Below are positions 24,302 to 47,009 of a stretch of DNA of 64,000 nt, piece by piece; positions within the stretch are counted from its first letter, which is position 1, and every line of letters begins with the position of its first letter. The stretch covers positions 16,740,001-16,804,000 of the forward strand of contig OU612065.1 of assembly GCA_914767715.1 (NCBI GenBank). Direction: 5' to 3'. Position numbers and translations under genes: made by a program. The DNA is from Membranipora membranacea. Taxonomy: Eukaryota; Bryozoa; Gymnolaemata; Cheilostomatida; Membraniporidae. The notes beneath the pieces were generated by a model. That model was not told the origin of the DNA. It saw only the letters and a list, made by a program, of their open reading frames with translations, and did not search any database.

Positions 24302-24750
24302 CATTGAAAAGCGGATTCTGTTGAAATTATCATCACAGTGCCAACTGTCAGAAACATTTCAGTATTTACGCAACAGTGCTTTTATTTAGTCAATGCTTTT
24401 ATTCATTACCCATGCCAAATACCTGAATATTGTTGTGGAGTTTTAACCATATTGAATGTTTACTGCTCAACCGTGAAGTAACCAGAAATTAGAAAGTGAT
24501 GAGAGTAAATTCCACAAATAACTGGTATTAAATGTGGATGATTAAAATTATGATTGAGAAAAATAACCAAACCTCCATATGTTGGATGCAACAACCAAAT
24601 AAAATCAATATTCTTATACATTAAAAAGTGTTTATGTTCAATTGCATATAAGAAAATACTTAGTCTGACCCATATACAAGAGATTCCAGCCCATATATTT
24701 ACATAATAAAGTCAAATAGCTGCCATTAAAGTTCCTGATTCAATATTGAT
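24302..24750. other. Convergent 3' UTRs of CIAPIN1 and SLC25A19
   Basis: Plus-strand AATAAA at 24598-24603 can end the CIAPIN1 message. On the minus strand, AATAAA (TTTATT on plus) occurs near 24380 and 24397, inside the CIAPIN1 3' side, so the two transcripts may overlap tail to tail. No ORF is present. Confidence 0.5.
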
Positions 24751-26624
24751 TCAATACTCATCCTGCCTCTGGCGTAATGTTGAGCATATTTTTTCGTATA
24801 AGTAAAAGTACAAGCTTGTCCCTATACCAGACTTGATAAATGCCCAGGAGGCTCCCTTATATAGCCCTCTTATTCCTTCCTCCTTAAAAGTCACCATACA
24901 CTGTCTAATCATACTCCTGTATGTTCTGGTGGCACCAAAGTCTTTGCGTCCATGCTCAAAGCCAATAACTTGAAGGCGTCGTTTGCTTGTATCAAAGGGG
25001 TAGACTAGAAGTTTAGAGGAGATTCCAGCTGCAGCTCCAGACACAGCTGAAACTGTATCTGCAAAACATTGATTGCATTTGATCATTAACGCTTATAAAC
25101 AAGAAATTCTATCTCTTTGGTACTTTGTTGGAGAGGGAAAGCTGCTGCTGTATTGGCATAACTATGTGCGTGTAGGCAAAGAAAGTTATCAGCTTTGGTT
25201 CTTGTTATGGTAGAAATACTACATAAACGCGCACATATGCCAGCCATCTCTGTCAAGTGAGTCATGAGGAAACAAAGTCAGAAATGGCTACATACCTATA
25301 TGATGATGGCCTATCATATAACTGGTGAGCTGTTTAAATGTTGTGTAAAGTCCAAAATATATTCCAGATTGTGGTGCATTATGGCAGACAGCAGCCCATG
25401 AGCCTCGGTAAAACCCATATACGCCATCAGATTTGTGTATGTGGTGTACAGCTCCGACTATACTGTGATAAACCTGTAAAATACCATTAGCTTACAACCA
25501 ATCTCTTGGCAATGACTCCTATGCTGAAGACATTCAATACAACAACAAAATTCATATTTGACACAAACAAGAGAAGGTATTTGATTTATCCTGTTATTTT
25601 ACCCAGTTTTTACGCTTCATGGCCCATTACGAGGAAATAAAATTATGTAATGGTTGTTTTACCTTTCTGTTGCCCTGAGCAATGAACCTGGTTCGGATGA
25701 TATCAAATGGATATGATACTATTGTGGCCACAGTACCAGCGCCAGCTCCACTGATGAAGTGCTCCATGGTTCGAATTCCATCTGGTGTGTATGTGAGTTT
25801 GGTAAATGCCTCAAATGACGCAAACTGTGAACAAGAAATTATATTTAAACCCAATACATAATTATTTACCCAAATACGGGTTTGTAATTGTGACAGAAGC
25901 TAATAGTAATGCAGTGCAGTGTGATATTCTTTTTTTCAATGCAAGGCACATACAGCAGACCATATTTCACATGCCACCATAAAATTAACAGGTGAACCTG
26001 AGGATATCTTGTTGATACCAGATAACTTATAATAATAATTAATATAATAATAATTAATTATAAACCTACCTCAGCTGCCATGAAGACAGCAGCCAGTCCC
26101 TGAGAAGACACGTGACCTTTCCAGAATGCTGCCCATGTCTCTTCCTTCAGGATTGTACGGAAGCTGTGAATTATACCTTTGTACTTTGAGTGCGTAGCAT
26201 TTCTGCTAATTGGTTCAATCTGCAGCTAAAAAATAGTGGCAAAAATTAATGGTCTAATCGATAGACAATACTTGGTGACAGATGTGTCCCAGGACAACCG
26301 GTGACAGATTGAACAGTCTCAGCATCACTAGGAATTGAAAACTGAACAGAGGTTGTGGAAGCAAAAGCCTAAGGTTACACTCCTTCGAGGGAGACAATAT
26401 CCATATTGTTTTAGGAGTTGGCCCACATGAAGGACACAACCAGTAAAACTGACGTGAAATTGACTCTCACAGTCCAATAATGCTACCATTTTACTAACCT
26501 GAAACCTTATCTTGAGTACATCGAGTGGCTGTGTTACAATTCTAGTCACTACACCACTGGCAGCCCCGGCAAGTATGTGGGACTGATGGGATAGCTGTGT
26601 TTGTCCAGGTGTGTAACCAACCAT
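24751..26624 (-). CDS. SLC25A19: Mitochondrial thiamine pyrophosphate carrier, 5 coding exons, 309 aa
   Basis: A solute carrier family 25 protein of the inner mitochondrial membrane that imports thiamine pyrophosphate. Minus-strand coding exons 26624-26499, 26225-26070, 25824-25663, 25473-25296 and 25058-24751 join in phase. Three carrier repeats are visible with signatures QPLDVLKIRFQ (about residues 32-42), YPFDIIRTRF and YPFDTSKRRLQ, the P-X-[DE]-X-X-[KR] pattern. FWKGH in the first repeat and GFEHGRKDFG in the third match the family. The start MVGY is also the human N-terminus as I recall it; human is 320 residues. An acceptor just upstream (about 26634) implies a non-coding first exon. 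A second ATG five bases upstream is out of frame. Confidence 0.95.
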
Positions 26625-26633
26625 CTCATTCCT

Positions 26634-27456
26634 ACTGACCTAAGAGAAGAAAAATTTTCACATATTAATACTTTTTCCTGGTAACAAAATTATTCTTATA
26701 CCGGTGCAAGAACAGGTGCGGCTGCATAAATACTACCCACCGTTTGGTGAATATACGAATTCATAGTATCTTTACACCCTCAATTTTTCGAAGAGAAAAT
26801 TGTTGGCAGTTGCAAAAATGATGTGGTGTGAAATTCACGTTAGCCCAATTTATGTAGGCGGTGAAAATTTGTCCTCCGACTTCTCAGAAGCCTACAAATC
26901 TAAATCTAAATTTTTCAATGAAGCTACAACCAATTATGCACACACCAAACAAAGTCGGTGCAGTTGCAAAAAATAAAATTAATGGGTCAAGCACTTTAAA
27001 CTTTTCATTGAGAGAATCACTGATACTGGAAGGGAAAGAGGGAATGGAGAGTATAGATGTTTCAACATGTAAGATCAGATGAAATGAGTAGATGAAGAGA
27101 GTTATTAACATATTTCACCATAATTGACTGAAACCAGAAATTGCACCAAGACCCCAGGGAATAATAAAGCAAAGAGTGACTTTTGATAATTTGCCCTATC
27201 TCAATCTAACAAAGGTGATGGCTGTAATATCTCGCATGTGCGCATGTTGTATGCGGAGATGAGCTGAGTAGGCCATGTAACAGAAACCCACCTGTAGGTA
27301 TTTTCAATTTTGTAAATTTTTTGGATTGTTACAGGGCATGGGAGGGATCATCCATGTTAGTTGTGTTGTCCACAATAATGACTAAGCCGTGCAGAAAACA
27401 AACATTACAAAAAAAGTAGTCGAGTAATCAAGTAGATTTTTATATCTTGTAATATT
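26634..27456. other. 5' side of SLC25A19, no gene recognised
   Basis: It should hold the untranslated first exon and promoter of SLC25A19 on the minus strand. No start site or TATA box could be fixed. The short open frames on both strands at 26861-27111 show no domain. Confidence 0.4.
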
Positions 27457-27460
27457 TTAA

Positions 27461-28175
27461 AGGTTTCCTAGCAGGGTACCATACAAGACAAATCATTTAC
27501 ATCGTATCGAGCACAAGAGGGATTTACATACCTGTTCAAATTTTTATTGCATTTGAACAAATAGGGGCCCCTTGGCAGCTGCTCAAATACACCAATGTCT
27601 AGCTGCAGCCTCGAAAACATGCCTCAATTGATGAAGGCTAGTGATGATGCGTGTTGTTTCCTCATGGTATATGAACCATTCATACTGAGTTCATATTGGC
27701 TAATAACTAGGTATAATTCATGTGACATTATGGGTTATCAACACATATTAAAAACCGAGTTTTCCAATAAACTGTTGGATTTTTTATATAACAGTCGATT
27801 TAATACTCAATATAGATGTCTGCATTCTCATCTGAAACTTACCAAACCATTCTGGATAATGAAATAATCAAACTATGTCTGATTTTAACCAGCAATTATA
27901 CACCAAAGGTCACATGACTCATGCTTAGTTATTAGCCAATAGGAACTCAGTATGAATGGTTCATATAACCATGAGGAAACAACACGCATCATCATTAGCC
28001 TTCATCAATTGAGGCATATTTTCGAGGCTGCAGCTAGACATTGGTGTATTTGAGCAGCTGCCAAGGGGCCCCTATTTGTTCAAATGCAATAAAAATTTGA
28101 ACAGGTATGTAAATCCCTCTTGTGCTCGATACGATGTAAATGATTTGTCTTGTATGGTACCCTGCTAGGAAACCT
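27461..28175. mobile_element. 715-bp long-TIR foldback element with TTAA target duplication
   Basis: The left arm 27461-27726 and right arm 27909-28175 are inverted copies of about 266 bp with only a handful of mismatches, ending AGGTTTCCTAGCAGGG and CCCTGCTAGGAAACCT. The unique centre is about 180 bp. TTAA flanks both ends (27457-27460 and 28176-28179), the duplication made by piggyBac-type transposases. The open frame at 27595-27867 runs from the left arm into the centre and has no transposase motif, so the element is non-autonomous. The near-identity of the arms indicates recent insertion or conversion. Confidence 0.88.
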
Positions 28176-28179
28176 TTAA

Positions 28180-30199
28180 GTGATGTATTTTGTTGATATC
28201 CTCATAAAATTATATGGTACACTGTTATAGCTCAATGTGTGGTCTGATGCAATAGGAACATATCCAGATACCTAGTTGTTGACCGCAGATTGTCACATAG
28301 GCATCCGGTTGCATTAGATGCACCCAGACATGGAATTAAAGGTGGCGGCATTTTTAAGCATAAGTGGATGAGATCATCAACAAGGTGGCAAACTCATCTC
28401 TCTTTCGAACAGATAAAAGGCAAAGTGGATAGCCACTTATCAGTGCCGGATGGATTTTTTCTAATCGGAGGAAGGCCTTTTTACAGTGATGTGTGGCGAA
28501 TGGTCTTATACCACAGACATTCCTAGCCCAACGGTCCCCTCCTTTCCTTAGGATTCCCTCAACTCAATAAGATTGTGATTGACCCAACGTTTGAATCCGT
28601 TGACGATGCGATCATCGCCAAGCTTTTCTGACCTTCAGACTGTCATATTTCTTACTACATAACTTCCATGCCTCCGTGCCTTTCCACCAACCAACCAAAT
28701 TCTAGGCAGTTGCATGGATTGTAGGCGGCTGGGAGTGCAACTCAACTGGGCATCGGCATTACGAAATCAGTATCAACTCAGCCTTACCAGTTGAGTTGTT
28801 GCTACATATACCTGACTTACTTCAAGCAAGGAGTAAAAGGAGTAAAAGTCTTTTACTCCTTGCTTCAAGCTAGTGAGTTTGATTTATGTACCCAATACTA
28901 CAGACAGCTCAATACAAGAACAGTCCCTTGGATTGTATTATTGATTAAAAAAAAGACCAAATAGCTATTCCAAGCAATTAGACCAATTCCCTTCCAATTC
29001 CTTTTAGTTTTCTGATGATTATTATGGATGTGATGCAAGTATGATGCATGCCAACAGACATGGGTGGGTGACTGAATCAGAATAGAGATAATAATTAGAT
29101 TTGGAAAAAATCCTCATAATAGGTTATATTCTATTTCATACTGTACAGCACTTCAGCCTACCTTGATTGCTGATGTGTGTTTCTAGATTGTACAGAGTCA
29201 GTCAATATCAGAAAGATGAGGAAACTATGAAGTGTGTTGCAATATTTTGTCAGACACTGATATTTCATTAAGCCTTATTTAGTTACCAGCTCTGTCTCAT
29301 GCATGTGTTTACTGCCTATATGTTATCAACACTTTCATTGGGCACATTTGAAATGTAGGTGTGGCCTGTCACTACAACTCCACCCATAACCCATATTATC
29401 AAGGTGGCACAACTCCAGTCTGGCTTATGGAACATTATAACTCAGATGATATATAGTTAAATCAGGGAGGGTGGTTATATATATAGAATAGATATATAGA
29501 ATACATATAGTTCAATCAATGAGTGAGTTATACCCTAGCAGGGTACTTCAGTTATCTGGCAACTACCTCTCTGACATGAGTCAATCCCTATCAACATCTG
29601 GTTTGACTTTGAGCGAGCTCGCATGAAAGCCTTACCTATTTTTAATTTTGTCAGTTGTAACGACAAGTTATGAGAGTCACTTCTGCTGACAATAGATAGG
29701 TTTGAACTTATCATTTACCATTCTAGGTTATTTTTACTTTTTTTTCACTTGATATTCATGAGACAACAGCGATTACAGACAAGCTATGTATTATAAATCA
29801 CTCTAAATGAAATAATACACAATCATGGTCAAAAACATATTTTAAGAATTCTGTTTCACCTTTTCAGATGGCTAACCTGGCTTGTTTGCACAGGTGAAGA
29901 TATATTAAGCTTCTTCTCAAACAGAAGTCAAAATCTTCCACAAATCTATATTTGGCGGTGATAGAACTTTGGGGGTGTTTCCTGTACAAGCGCTATCATA
30001 CCAGGGCCCTATAACTTGCTCTGACCGACCAGAATGGCATGGCCTTACATGTCATGACATGACCTCTGGTTGGTGATGAAAGATAAATATTGGTATTCAG
30101 TTGAGTATGTCAAGGTGCTGCCGCTGACTGAACAAAACATCTGCTGACGCAGCAGAGTCAATAAGTTGTTAGTCCTCCTTGATTGTGCTTGCGTCACAA
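28180..30199. other. Intergenic, 3' side of DDX gene B
   Basis: No supported gene. The open frame at 28290-28526 has no recognised domain. A hairpin lies at 28824-28865. Part of the right half probably holds the 3' UTR of the helicase gene that ends at 30200. Confidence 0.45.
28824..28865. repeat. 15-bp-arm hairpin AAGCAAGGAGTAAAA
   Basis: AAGCAAGGAGTAAAA at 28824-28838 is exactly inverted at 28851-28865, and the left half carries a second GGAGTAAAA copy. Small hairpin of unknown origin. Confidence 0.7.
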
Positions 30200-35476
<5,277 letters not shown>

Positions 35477-37889
35477 CAATGTGTGGGCTCTGATCTCGAG
35501 GATTGGCCAAGCATCCGAGACAACACATTGACGACTATTAAAGCTCTGTTCAAAGACTCAGAAAGTTTCAGATAGTTCTCTGCACACCTAGTGACTGTTC
35601 TTTCTTGATTAGGTCAGCTGGCGGGATGGTTAAGGTCTGAGCGCGGCCTTCACGATGTCTGCATAGAACAAGTGCGTTTTGCCAAGCACTGACCGTCCAA
35701 AATGTCTACGATACAAAACCACTAAGGTTCCACAGGTTTGCACACTGCTGTCAGCTACTATTGCTCTCACAGTCGCTGACTGGTTAGATATACATAGGCC
35801 TACTGTTTATCCCAAAAGGAGAACTCGATAACCAACTGAACTATTAGTGGGCTGTAGCAGGATATCACTTCAAACATTCTTTTTGACTTGAGTTGGTTGG
35901 GTTGAAGAGCAGGCAGCCCTGATTACTAAATTCAACTGAACTACTACCTACTTCTATCAAAGAGTTACCCTTGGTTCTATCAATCAATATATAGGTTTGA
36001 AGGACTGGGAGATGTACACAATATTCCCAAATTTTCTAGTTACAGCAACTGAGCAATGAACCAGTAGATTGAGTACACCTTGAATGAACTCTGACTGATA
36101 ATTGGCCCTACACCTTGTCCACACTACCTATACCTCTAACCCCGTTGCTATACCCTACCTTGATAGGTTCTCAAAGCAGGTCAATTGTTCGATCGAAATT
36201 TTAAATTATTATTTTGTTTGTAAATTAAATAAATCAAGGCAAACACCAATCAAATATAACTTACTGTCGGGTAATACCATTGCTACTGTGGTTTCTGCAA
36301 ATACTTGTCAGTCTAAGAATGTGTGAAGATGACCTGGTGCATCGGGTCAATGGGAGAACTGATGTAATCCTTGCAGCTAGCATGCAAAACATGGTTTTAG
36401 AAAATCCAAAGCATGTACAAAACAGTTAAAAATGGAGCTGTGGGAAGTTATATGTTTCAGTAAAGACCAATCAGGACATTTCTATCATTTAGTACTTGAA
36501 TTCATATATAAGACAACTCCTGAAAATATCATGTTAGCTGATTTCAGCAGGGAGGGTGGGAGAGATATCCCACCCTCCCCGATTTCAGCAATGAACTAGT
36601 TCATTGATTTCAGTATATCCCATACTCCCTGATTTCAGTTACTTTAATTTGAGCAAGTTAGATATTGAAGATGGAGGGGATCATTTTTATGCTCATCAAA
36701 TGTGCACCCACACAATCGATCTCTAGTAGGTTGAGTGCTGTTCGGCAAGGATATAGCTAGAATGAATGATATGCGAGTAACAACCAGGATGGCTGCTGCT
36801 TAGGGATGGAGTCTGAACCTCAAAGATCACAGATTAGTTTCCACAATGTTGTTTTTATATTGGTTGTGTTTTGGGTGACGCCCTTCAACAATGTTATAAG
36901 CAGTTTCTTTCATCTGGGCTGAATGGTGAAGAGATTGATGGCATCTGCTCAAGAAAGCCTGAACCAAGTGGGCTGGATTAGGAAGCCAATTACTGACATG
37001 GGTATTTAGGATATGCTTTTTTTTAATACATGAACTGTGCCAATCATTTCTTTCGCTTGGGCATAATAGCGTCCCTGACCATTGTGGCATAGTAGTCCCT
37101 CATGTACCAATGTAAGATTTGGCAGTCATCAAAGGCTCATTTATACTTCAGGAATTTGAAACTGTATTATTTACTATGTCAAAGAAGAGACGATGTCGGT
37201 GTTTTAGTGACTGAGAACATAATTTTATTTTAGAAGAGAGCACGATCATATACAGCAACAGCTGCAATGATGCAGAGTGTATTCAACATCATCAACGGCA
37301 ATGGTGATTACACACAATACAATATTTTTTAACACAGTAATATCCTTTCCTTGAAAGACCCAGTAGGATGGTATGCTCAAGCATTATCCATAACTTAGTG
37401 CTACCACATTAAATAAGGAGAACTAAAATCTTAAGACTATGACTGTTCACATTCATGTAGCTGTAGCAGTTTACACAGATGAGCCAGGTATTTAATTTGT
37501 CTATATATACATTGACCTTGACACTATGCAATGTAAACGTGGGTGATACTTAACCCCAAACCACAGCAGCTGTCTTCATACTAAGTAAATAATAAGTGTT
37601 TTTTTTTCATGTGTCAGAATGACAGCGGAGGATATAATAGTACCACAAACATGAAGCAATGGTTTCTCTTGATGCAACCTCTGTGTACATGATCTAGTGG
37701 ATTTATCCCTTGTTCCAAAAGGAATCCATTCACTAAAAAACATACACAGGAGGAGACCAGTCCCTTTGCACAAATTCCTACTAAGCCCCAAATAGACCCT
37801 ATGGATGGCTGGAATGCCCAGTTCCTTAGCTCTACTTAAGCTGAACGCTTTGTCTGAAACCAATACAGATGTGTGAGAGTGTAGCTCTT
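35477..37889. other. Intergenic region between the two DDX genes
   Basis: The left part is the 5' untranslated exon and promoter of copy B (exon start not resolved; probably within 35477-35700). The right part is the 3' UTR of copy A, with a minus-strand AATAAA near 37217. A nested set of short inverted repeats lies at 36540-36650 (GGGAGGGTGGGA paired with CCCACCCTCCC, then CAATGAACTAGTTCATTG). The short open frames at 36102-36326, 36827-37090 and 37576-37863 show no domain. Confidence 0.5.
36551..36608. repeat. Cluster of short inverted repeats
   Basis: GGGAGGGTGGGA faces CCCACCCTCCC across an 8-bp spacer, and an 18-bp perfect palindrome CAATGAACTAGTTCATTG follows. The GATTTCAG phrase repeats on both sides. 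It could be a decayed foldback element. Confidence 0.5.
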
Positions 37890-42921
<5,032 letters not shown>

Positions 42922-44430
42922 AGTTTCAGCTGTATTTATCAACAAGTTTGAAGGTGTCTGTGTGAATATGACTCTGCTATTGAACAGGTGGGAATCCAAG
43001 GGTCCTTTGTGTTCACTGAGTGGCAAGATGGCTGCCAAAGAAAGAAGGATCTAAAATGTGATGTAATTATATCACACCGCAGTTATGGTCATAGAGGCAA
43101 AATTTTGTCAGATTTGAGAATTCACAAGTTAACCTGATATTTGTTGAGTTTTACAGTATTCACAGCAAAAAAATGTTTTTAACATATAAATCAAACCCTC
43201 CCTAATCAAATTGGGGATGGAGGACTATTTGTCTAAACGCATTAACTTATAAAACGTCTATCCTCAGGTTCAAGGTCATATAAATGTCAAGGCCAAGTAA
43301 CTCATGAGTTTCTATCTAAGCAATGAATGATAATTTATTTAGGGATAAACGTCTCTGGATAAATAGGACTAAGAATGTGAGTGACCAAATCCAGATACAA
43401 TGACAGTGCTAACACCAGTCCGTTGGCCCATTTGAGAAGATCTGACTGAGTGGTTGGGTTAAAACCAACCCCTTGCTTGCTGGTATTGAAATAAATAATA
43501 ATATTTAATAATTATAATATAAATTATTATGATATATAATAATGTATTTTAGATGTTTATATTAGTTAGTACTACCTGCTTCTAGCTAGTACTAGTAAGT
43601 TAGTTAGTAGTATGAAGTAGGTAGACTCTAGACTGTAGAGACTAAATTAAGTGATTTGATTGATCATGCATGCATGGGTGACGGGTCTGATGAAGAAAAA
43701 CATGAGGTCCTATCCTCAGCGTACGACGAGGTCATCAACAACCGAGCCAATGATTCCCCAATGCCACCATGGTGACAAGAGCTGCTACGCAGGGAGAACC
43801 AATAGCAATTTTTGCTTCTTCCAAACTGTACCACAACAGCTTTTTGCCCAACCGCCCAACCCTAAACAGCGCCATGCTGTTAAAACCACATTCCCTGGTC
43901 AAAACCCTGGTCCTAACATTTAGAGGCATCCCTAAACCGATTTCTTCGACAAATCAATAGGATGTGCTACCTCATCTGAGGTAAGGAAACTGAGGTAAGG
44001 AAGAGACCTGAGGCTTGGGCCATCCAATACTCAACCCTAATAATGACGGCTATATGCTGTTACCCCTGCCTAAACCACTGGTTTTTTGCTCACAAGTGGT
44101 AAATATATGAGGCACTCCCCTTTATGCGCTAGGGCTTCATTAGAGTGTCTACAATCATCGAGGTAAGATTCGAGGTAAGATTGGATGTTTGGTTGTCAGC
44201 AATACACATGATGATCTGCATGGAATAATGGATGTACAGAAGAGGGGCCATCACATCAAGGATGATCTTCATAGATTGATTGCTACCTACCTACTACTAG
44301 CTGGGAGTGATAAATAAGGCCCCTTATTATTATTATTCATCACCACCATGGAGCCCCAAAATAGTAGCACATTGATTACTTATAATAACACATACAGACA
44401 TACAGAACCCAATTCTTATAGGCATTTATA
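42922..44430. other. Upstream region of DDX copy A
   Basis: It holds the 5' UTR and promoter of copy A (minus strand). The overlapping short frames at 43660-43960 on both strands have no recognised domain. A TAA/TAT-rich patch lies at 43497-43550. Confidence 0.45.
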
Positions 44431-44920
44431 GACAGTTTTCTGAGCACTGATTAAGGCCTCAGTTCGGAGTTGTCCTCTCTCCAGTTTGGTACTTTTAACC
44501 CACGCCGCATAGGAAAAACGTGCTGAAAACCGCTTATAATAGGTTAAAAACTATTTTTGATTCAGAATCTGCAGCATTGAAAACTCATATGGACATAGTT
44601 GGGAAATCATTTTAGTATTTGGATAGTCAATTATAGCATTTTCTACCTGTTTTGCGGACAATTTGGCAGAATCTTTCATGAGTTTCGTCACTTAAATTAA
44701 GATTTATCAACATTCAAGCCTCTAATGTTTTGGAAACCCTGTCTCACAGGGTTTTCAATGGTGCAGACTCTGAATCAAAAATCATTTTTTTCCTAACATA
44801 AGCGGTTTTCAAGAAAACCCTCTTTCAGCAGGTTTATCCTATGCGGCGTGGGTTAAAAGTACCAAACTGGAGAGAGGACAACTCCGAATTGAGGCATAAA
44901 AAAGAGCTCAGAAAACTCTC
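44431..44920. mobile_element. 490-bp inverted-repeat element flanked by TA
   Basis: The left end GACAGTTTTCTGAGC matches the inverted right end (GCTCAGAAAACTCTC). Both halves continue as imperfect inverted copies over about 200 bp (for example GGAGTTGTCCTCTCTCCAG near the left end and its complement near 44862-44886, and CCCACGCCGCATAGGA with TCCTATGCGGCGTGGG). TA precedes (44429-44430) and follows (44921-44922). A TA duplication and terminal repeats suit a Tc1/mariner-type MITE. It encodes no protein. Confidence 0.8.
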
Positions 44921-45514
44921 TATTAAATTAGTTAATGAATTGAATTAACCTAAGGCGCGGGTGTTATTTACATCAATGAGTAACTACGTGTTTATATATT
45001 GCTCTTTTAATCATATTATTGTGTCCACCATATTCACATTGAAAAGATAATGCTTTTGGTGTGAAATAGTCTCCATACATACTCTCTAGGTGGCACAGCT
45101 AGCCTCACTTGACATGCTATGATTCTATGGTCGCAAACATCCTACCTCACATGGCATGTAGAGCGACGGTAAATATCCTGCGCTTTTAGAATAGGTAATG
45201 AGACCGCCTTGAAATACTTCAAGCTAACTTCTATTTAAAAATGTTTTTAGGGTGCCATATGACAATTTGGTTTGTTTTTGTGAATTGTGAATCCATTCTG
45301 TCATATTATGATATTGTGGTATACTGTATAAATTGATATCGGTAGGACTATTTTATCAACTTAATCACGTTTTCCACACCAAATGGCTCCTGGGGTATAA
45401 CACAATGGTAATAAGCTTCATAGGTTGCAGAATTCTTATGAGATTAATTTACTCAAACCAACAAGACACTCAATCGATTATCTTCTTTGAAGCCGTTAGT
45501 CAACACCATTGGAA
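44921..45514. other. Upstream region of EXOSC5
   Basis: Presumed promoter and leader of EXOSC5. No TATA box or upstream exon was fixed. Confidence 0.4.
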
Positions 45515-46492
45515 ATGGAGACAGCCACTATGACTTCACTAGCTTCTGGGAAAGACATCCACATAAAACTTTCATCGCTAACACAAGCCGATGGATCTGC
45601 TCAGTTCAAGCTTGGGAAAACTGCAACCCTGGCTTGTGTCAATGGTCCAGATCAGGTGAGAATCTGTACCGGCTATCAAGTTCCGTGGGTAATGGTTTTT
45701 TAGGATGTGATGTGGTTTGTGGCTGCTACACATCAAATAGTCATACCGTCTTGTCTCTAGCTTCTTATTAAGTAAAATAGCATCCCATTTCTACCATAGT
45801 CCATACACGTAAATCTTACCCATAGACTTGAAAAAAAATTTTCTATGTTCATACTATACCTACTGCCAGATAATCAGGTTCCCGAATGGGTTGAGTGATT
45901 ACAAGAAATGTACTGTAAAAAGGGACCTATTATGACAGAAGGTTTATTTGTAAACTAATTCAACATTACTCTCTTAAATTGACAGGTTGTGCATCACAAA
46001 GAAATCATAGACAAGGCATTGGTTGAAGTACATTTTGAACCAAGGAGTGGACAATCTGTATGTTCGGACCGTCAGATTGAGTCATTTATAAGCGAGCTCT
46101 GCAAACAGACTATAATAACAACTATGCATCCTCGAACCTGTCTTCTCATCAATATCACTGAGCTGCATGATGATGGTTGTGTATTAGCATCCGCCATAAA
46201 TGCTACTGTGCTTGCCTTATGTGATGCTGGAGTTCCCATGAAAAATATGGTAGCTGCATCAACCTGTTGTGTAAATGAGAAAGATGAGATAATACTAGAG
46301 CCAACCAAAGATCAGCTGTTGAACTCTAGTGCTCACATCACTGCTGTCATTGACAGCGGATGTAATCAACTTGTTTCAATCGTGTCAAAGGGCGCAATGA
46401 CCTCGGAAATCATGAAAGACGCTATAAATAGTATCAGTGACAGAACTCGCAGTCTTTTTGAGATTTTTCATGAAAGCATATCTATGCGTTAA
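45515..46492 (+). CDS. EXOSC5: Exosome complex subunit RRP46-like, 2 exons, 215 aa
   Basis: A non-catalytic RNase PH-fold subunit of the nine-subunit RNA exosome ring, acting in nuclear and cytoplasmic 3'-5' RNA decay and processing. Exons 45515-45655 and 45986-46492 (CAG|gtgaga ... gacag|GT, phase 0). The first exon holds QADGSAQFKLGKTATLACVN, parallel to the family's RPDGSASF start. The second exon holds an IIT-MHPRT motif, an ASAINATVLALCDAGVPM block and the C-terminal FHESISMR. The human protein is 235 residues. The start at 45515 is the first in-frame ATG; 45530 is an alternative. A polyadenylation signal follows at 46619-46624. Confidence 0.92.
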
Positions 46493-47009
46493 CAGGCTAC
46501 CATGTTTAATGAAAACATGATGTTAGATCATATCATAGTACATTAGCAATGAGACTTTCTCTCATTTTGTCAAAGTTGACAACACAATTTTTTTTATAAA
46601 TTTCTGCAAAAAAAGTTAAATAAAATCACAATATGAAGTATCCCAATGCCTTCATGATATACCATAGTGTCATAAAATCCCTTACTGACGTGTAGCCCTT
46701 GGGACTGAACCCCAGCTAACCTAACTAAATTGAATTAAGTTGACTTTACTGATTGTTTAGATTCTGATGATGTATTGTTTATCTAAGAGAGTAGAGATCT
46801 CCTTTGACAGTGGCAGCTAAGGAAGTAGTTAATTAGAACCACAGCTTTTCACACAATTTGACTAGAATCACATCCTTGTGGACAAATTGCATATTCACCC
46901 GAATCAGAGCCTCATGGTACATTAGTGACTGTCAACATATAAGCTTATTTTTTGCAGTTGCTGTTGATGTAAATATCCTTAGGAAATCAGAATTTGGACT
47001 TTATCAGGT
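46493..47009. other. EXOSC5 3' UTR and EXOG upstream region
   Basis: AATAAA at 46619-46624 can end EXOSC5. EXOG starts at 47010 on the same strand, so its promoter must fit within about 390 bp. No ORF of note. Confidence 0.5.

Noticed and set aside
27595-27867. 90-codon frame within the TTAA element
   Set aside because: Lies mostly in the terminal inverted arm; no DDE or other transposase motif.
35615-35665. GATGGTTAAGGTC resembling a tRNA A box
   Set aside because: No B box follows, and the region is the presumed 5' flank of DDX copy B.
43660-43960. Overlapping short frames on both strands
   Set aside because: No recognised domain, no splice partners; probably chance in the DDX copy A upstream region.
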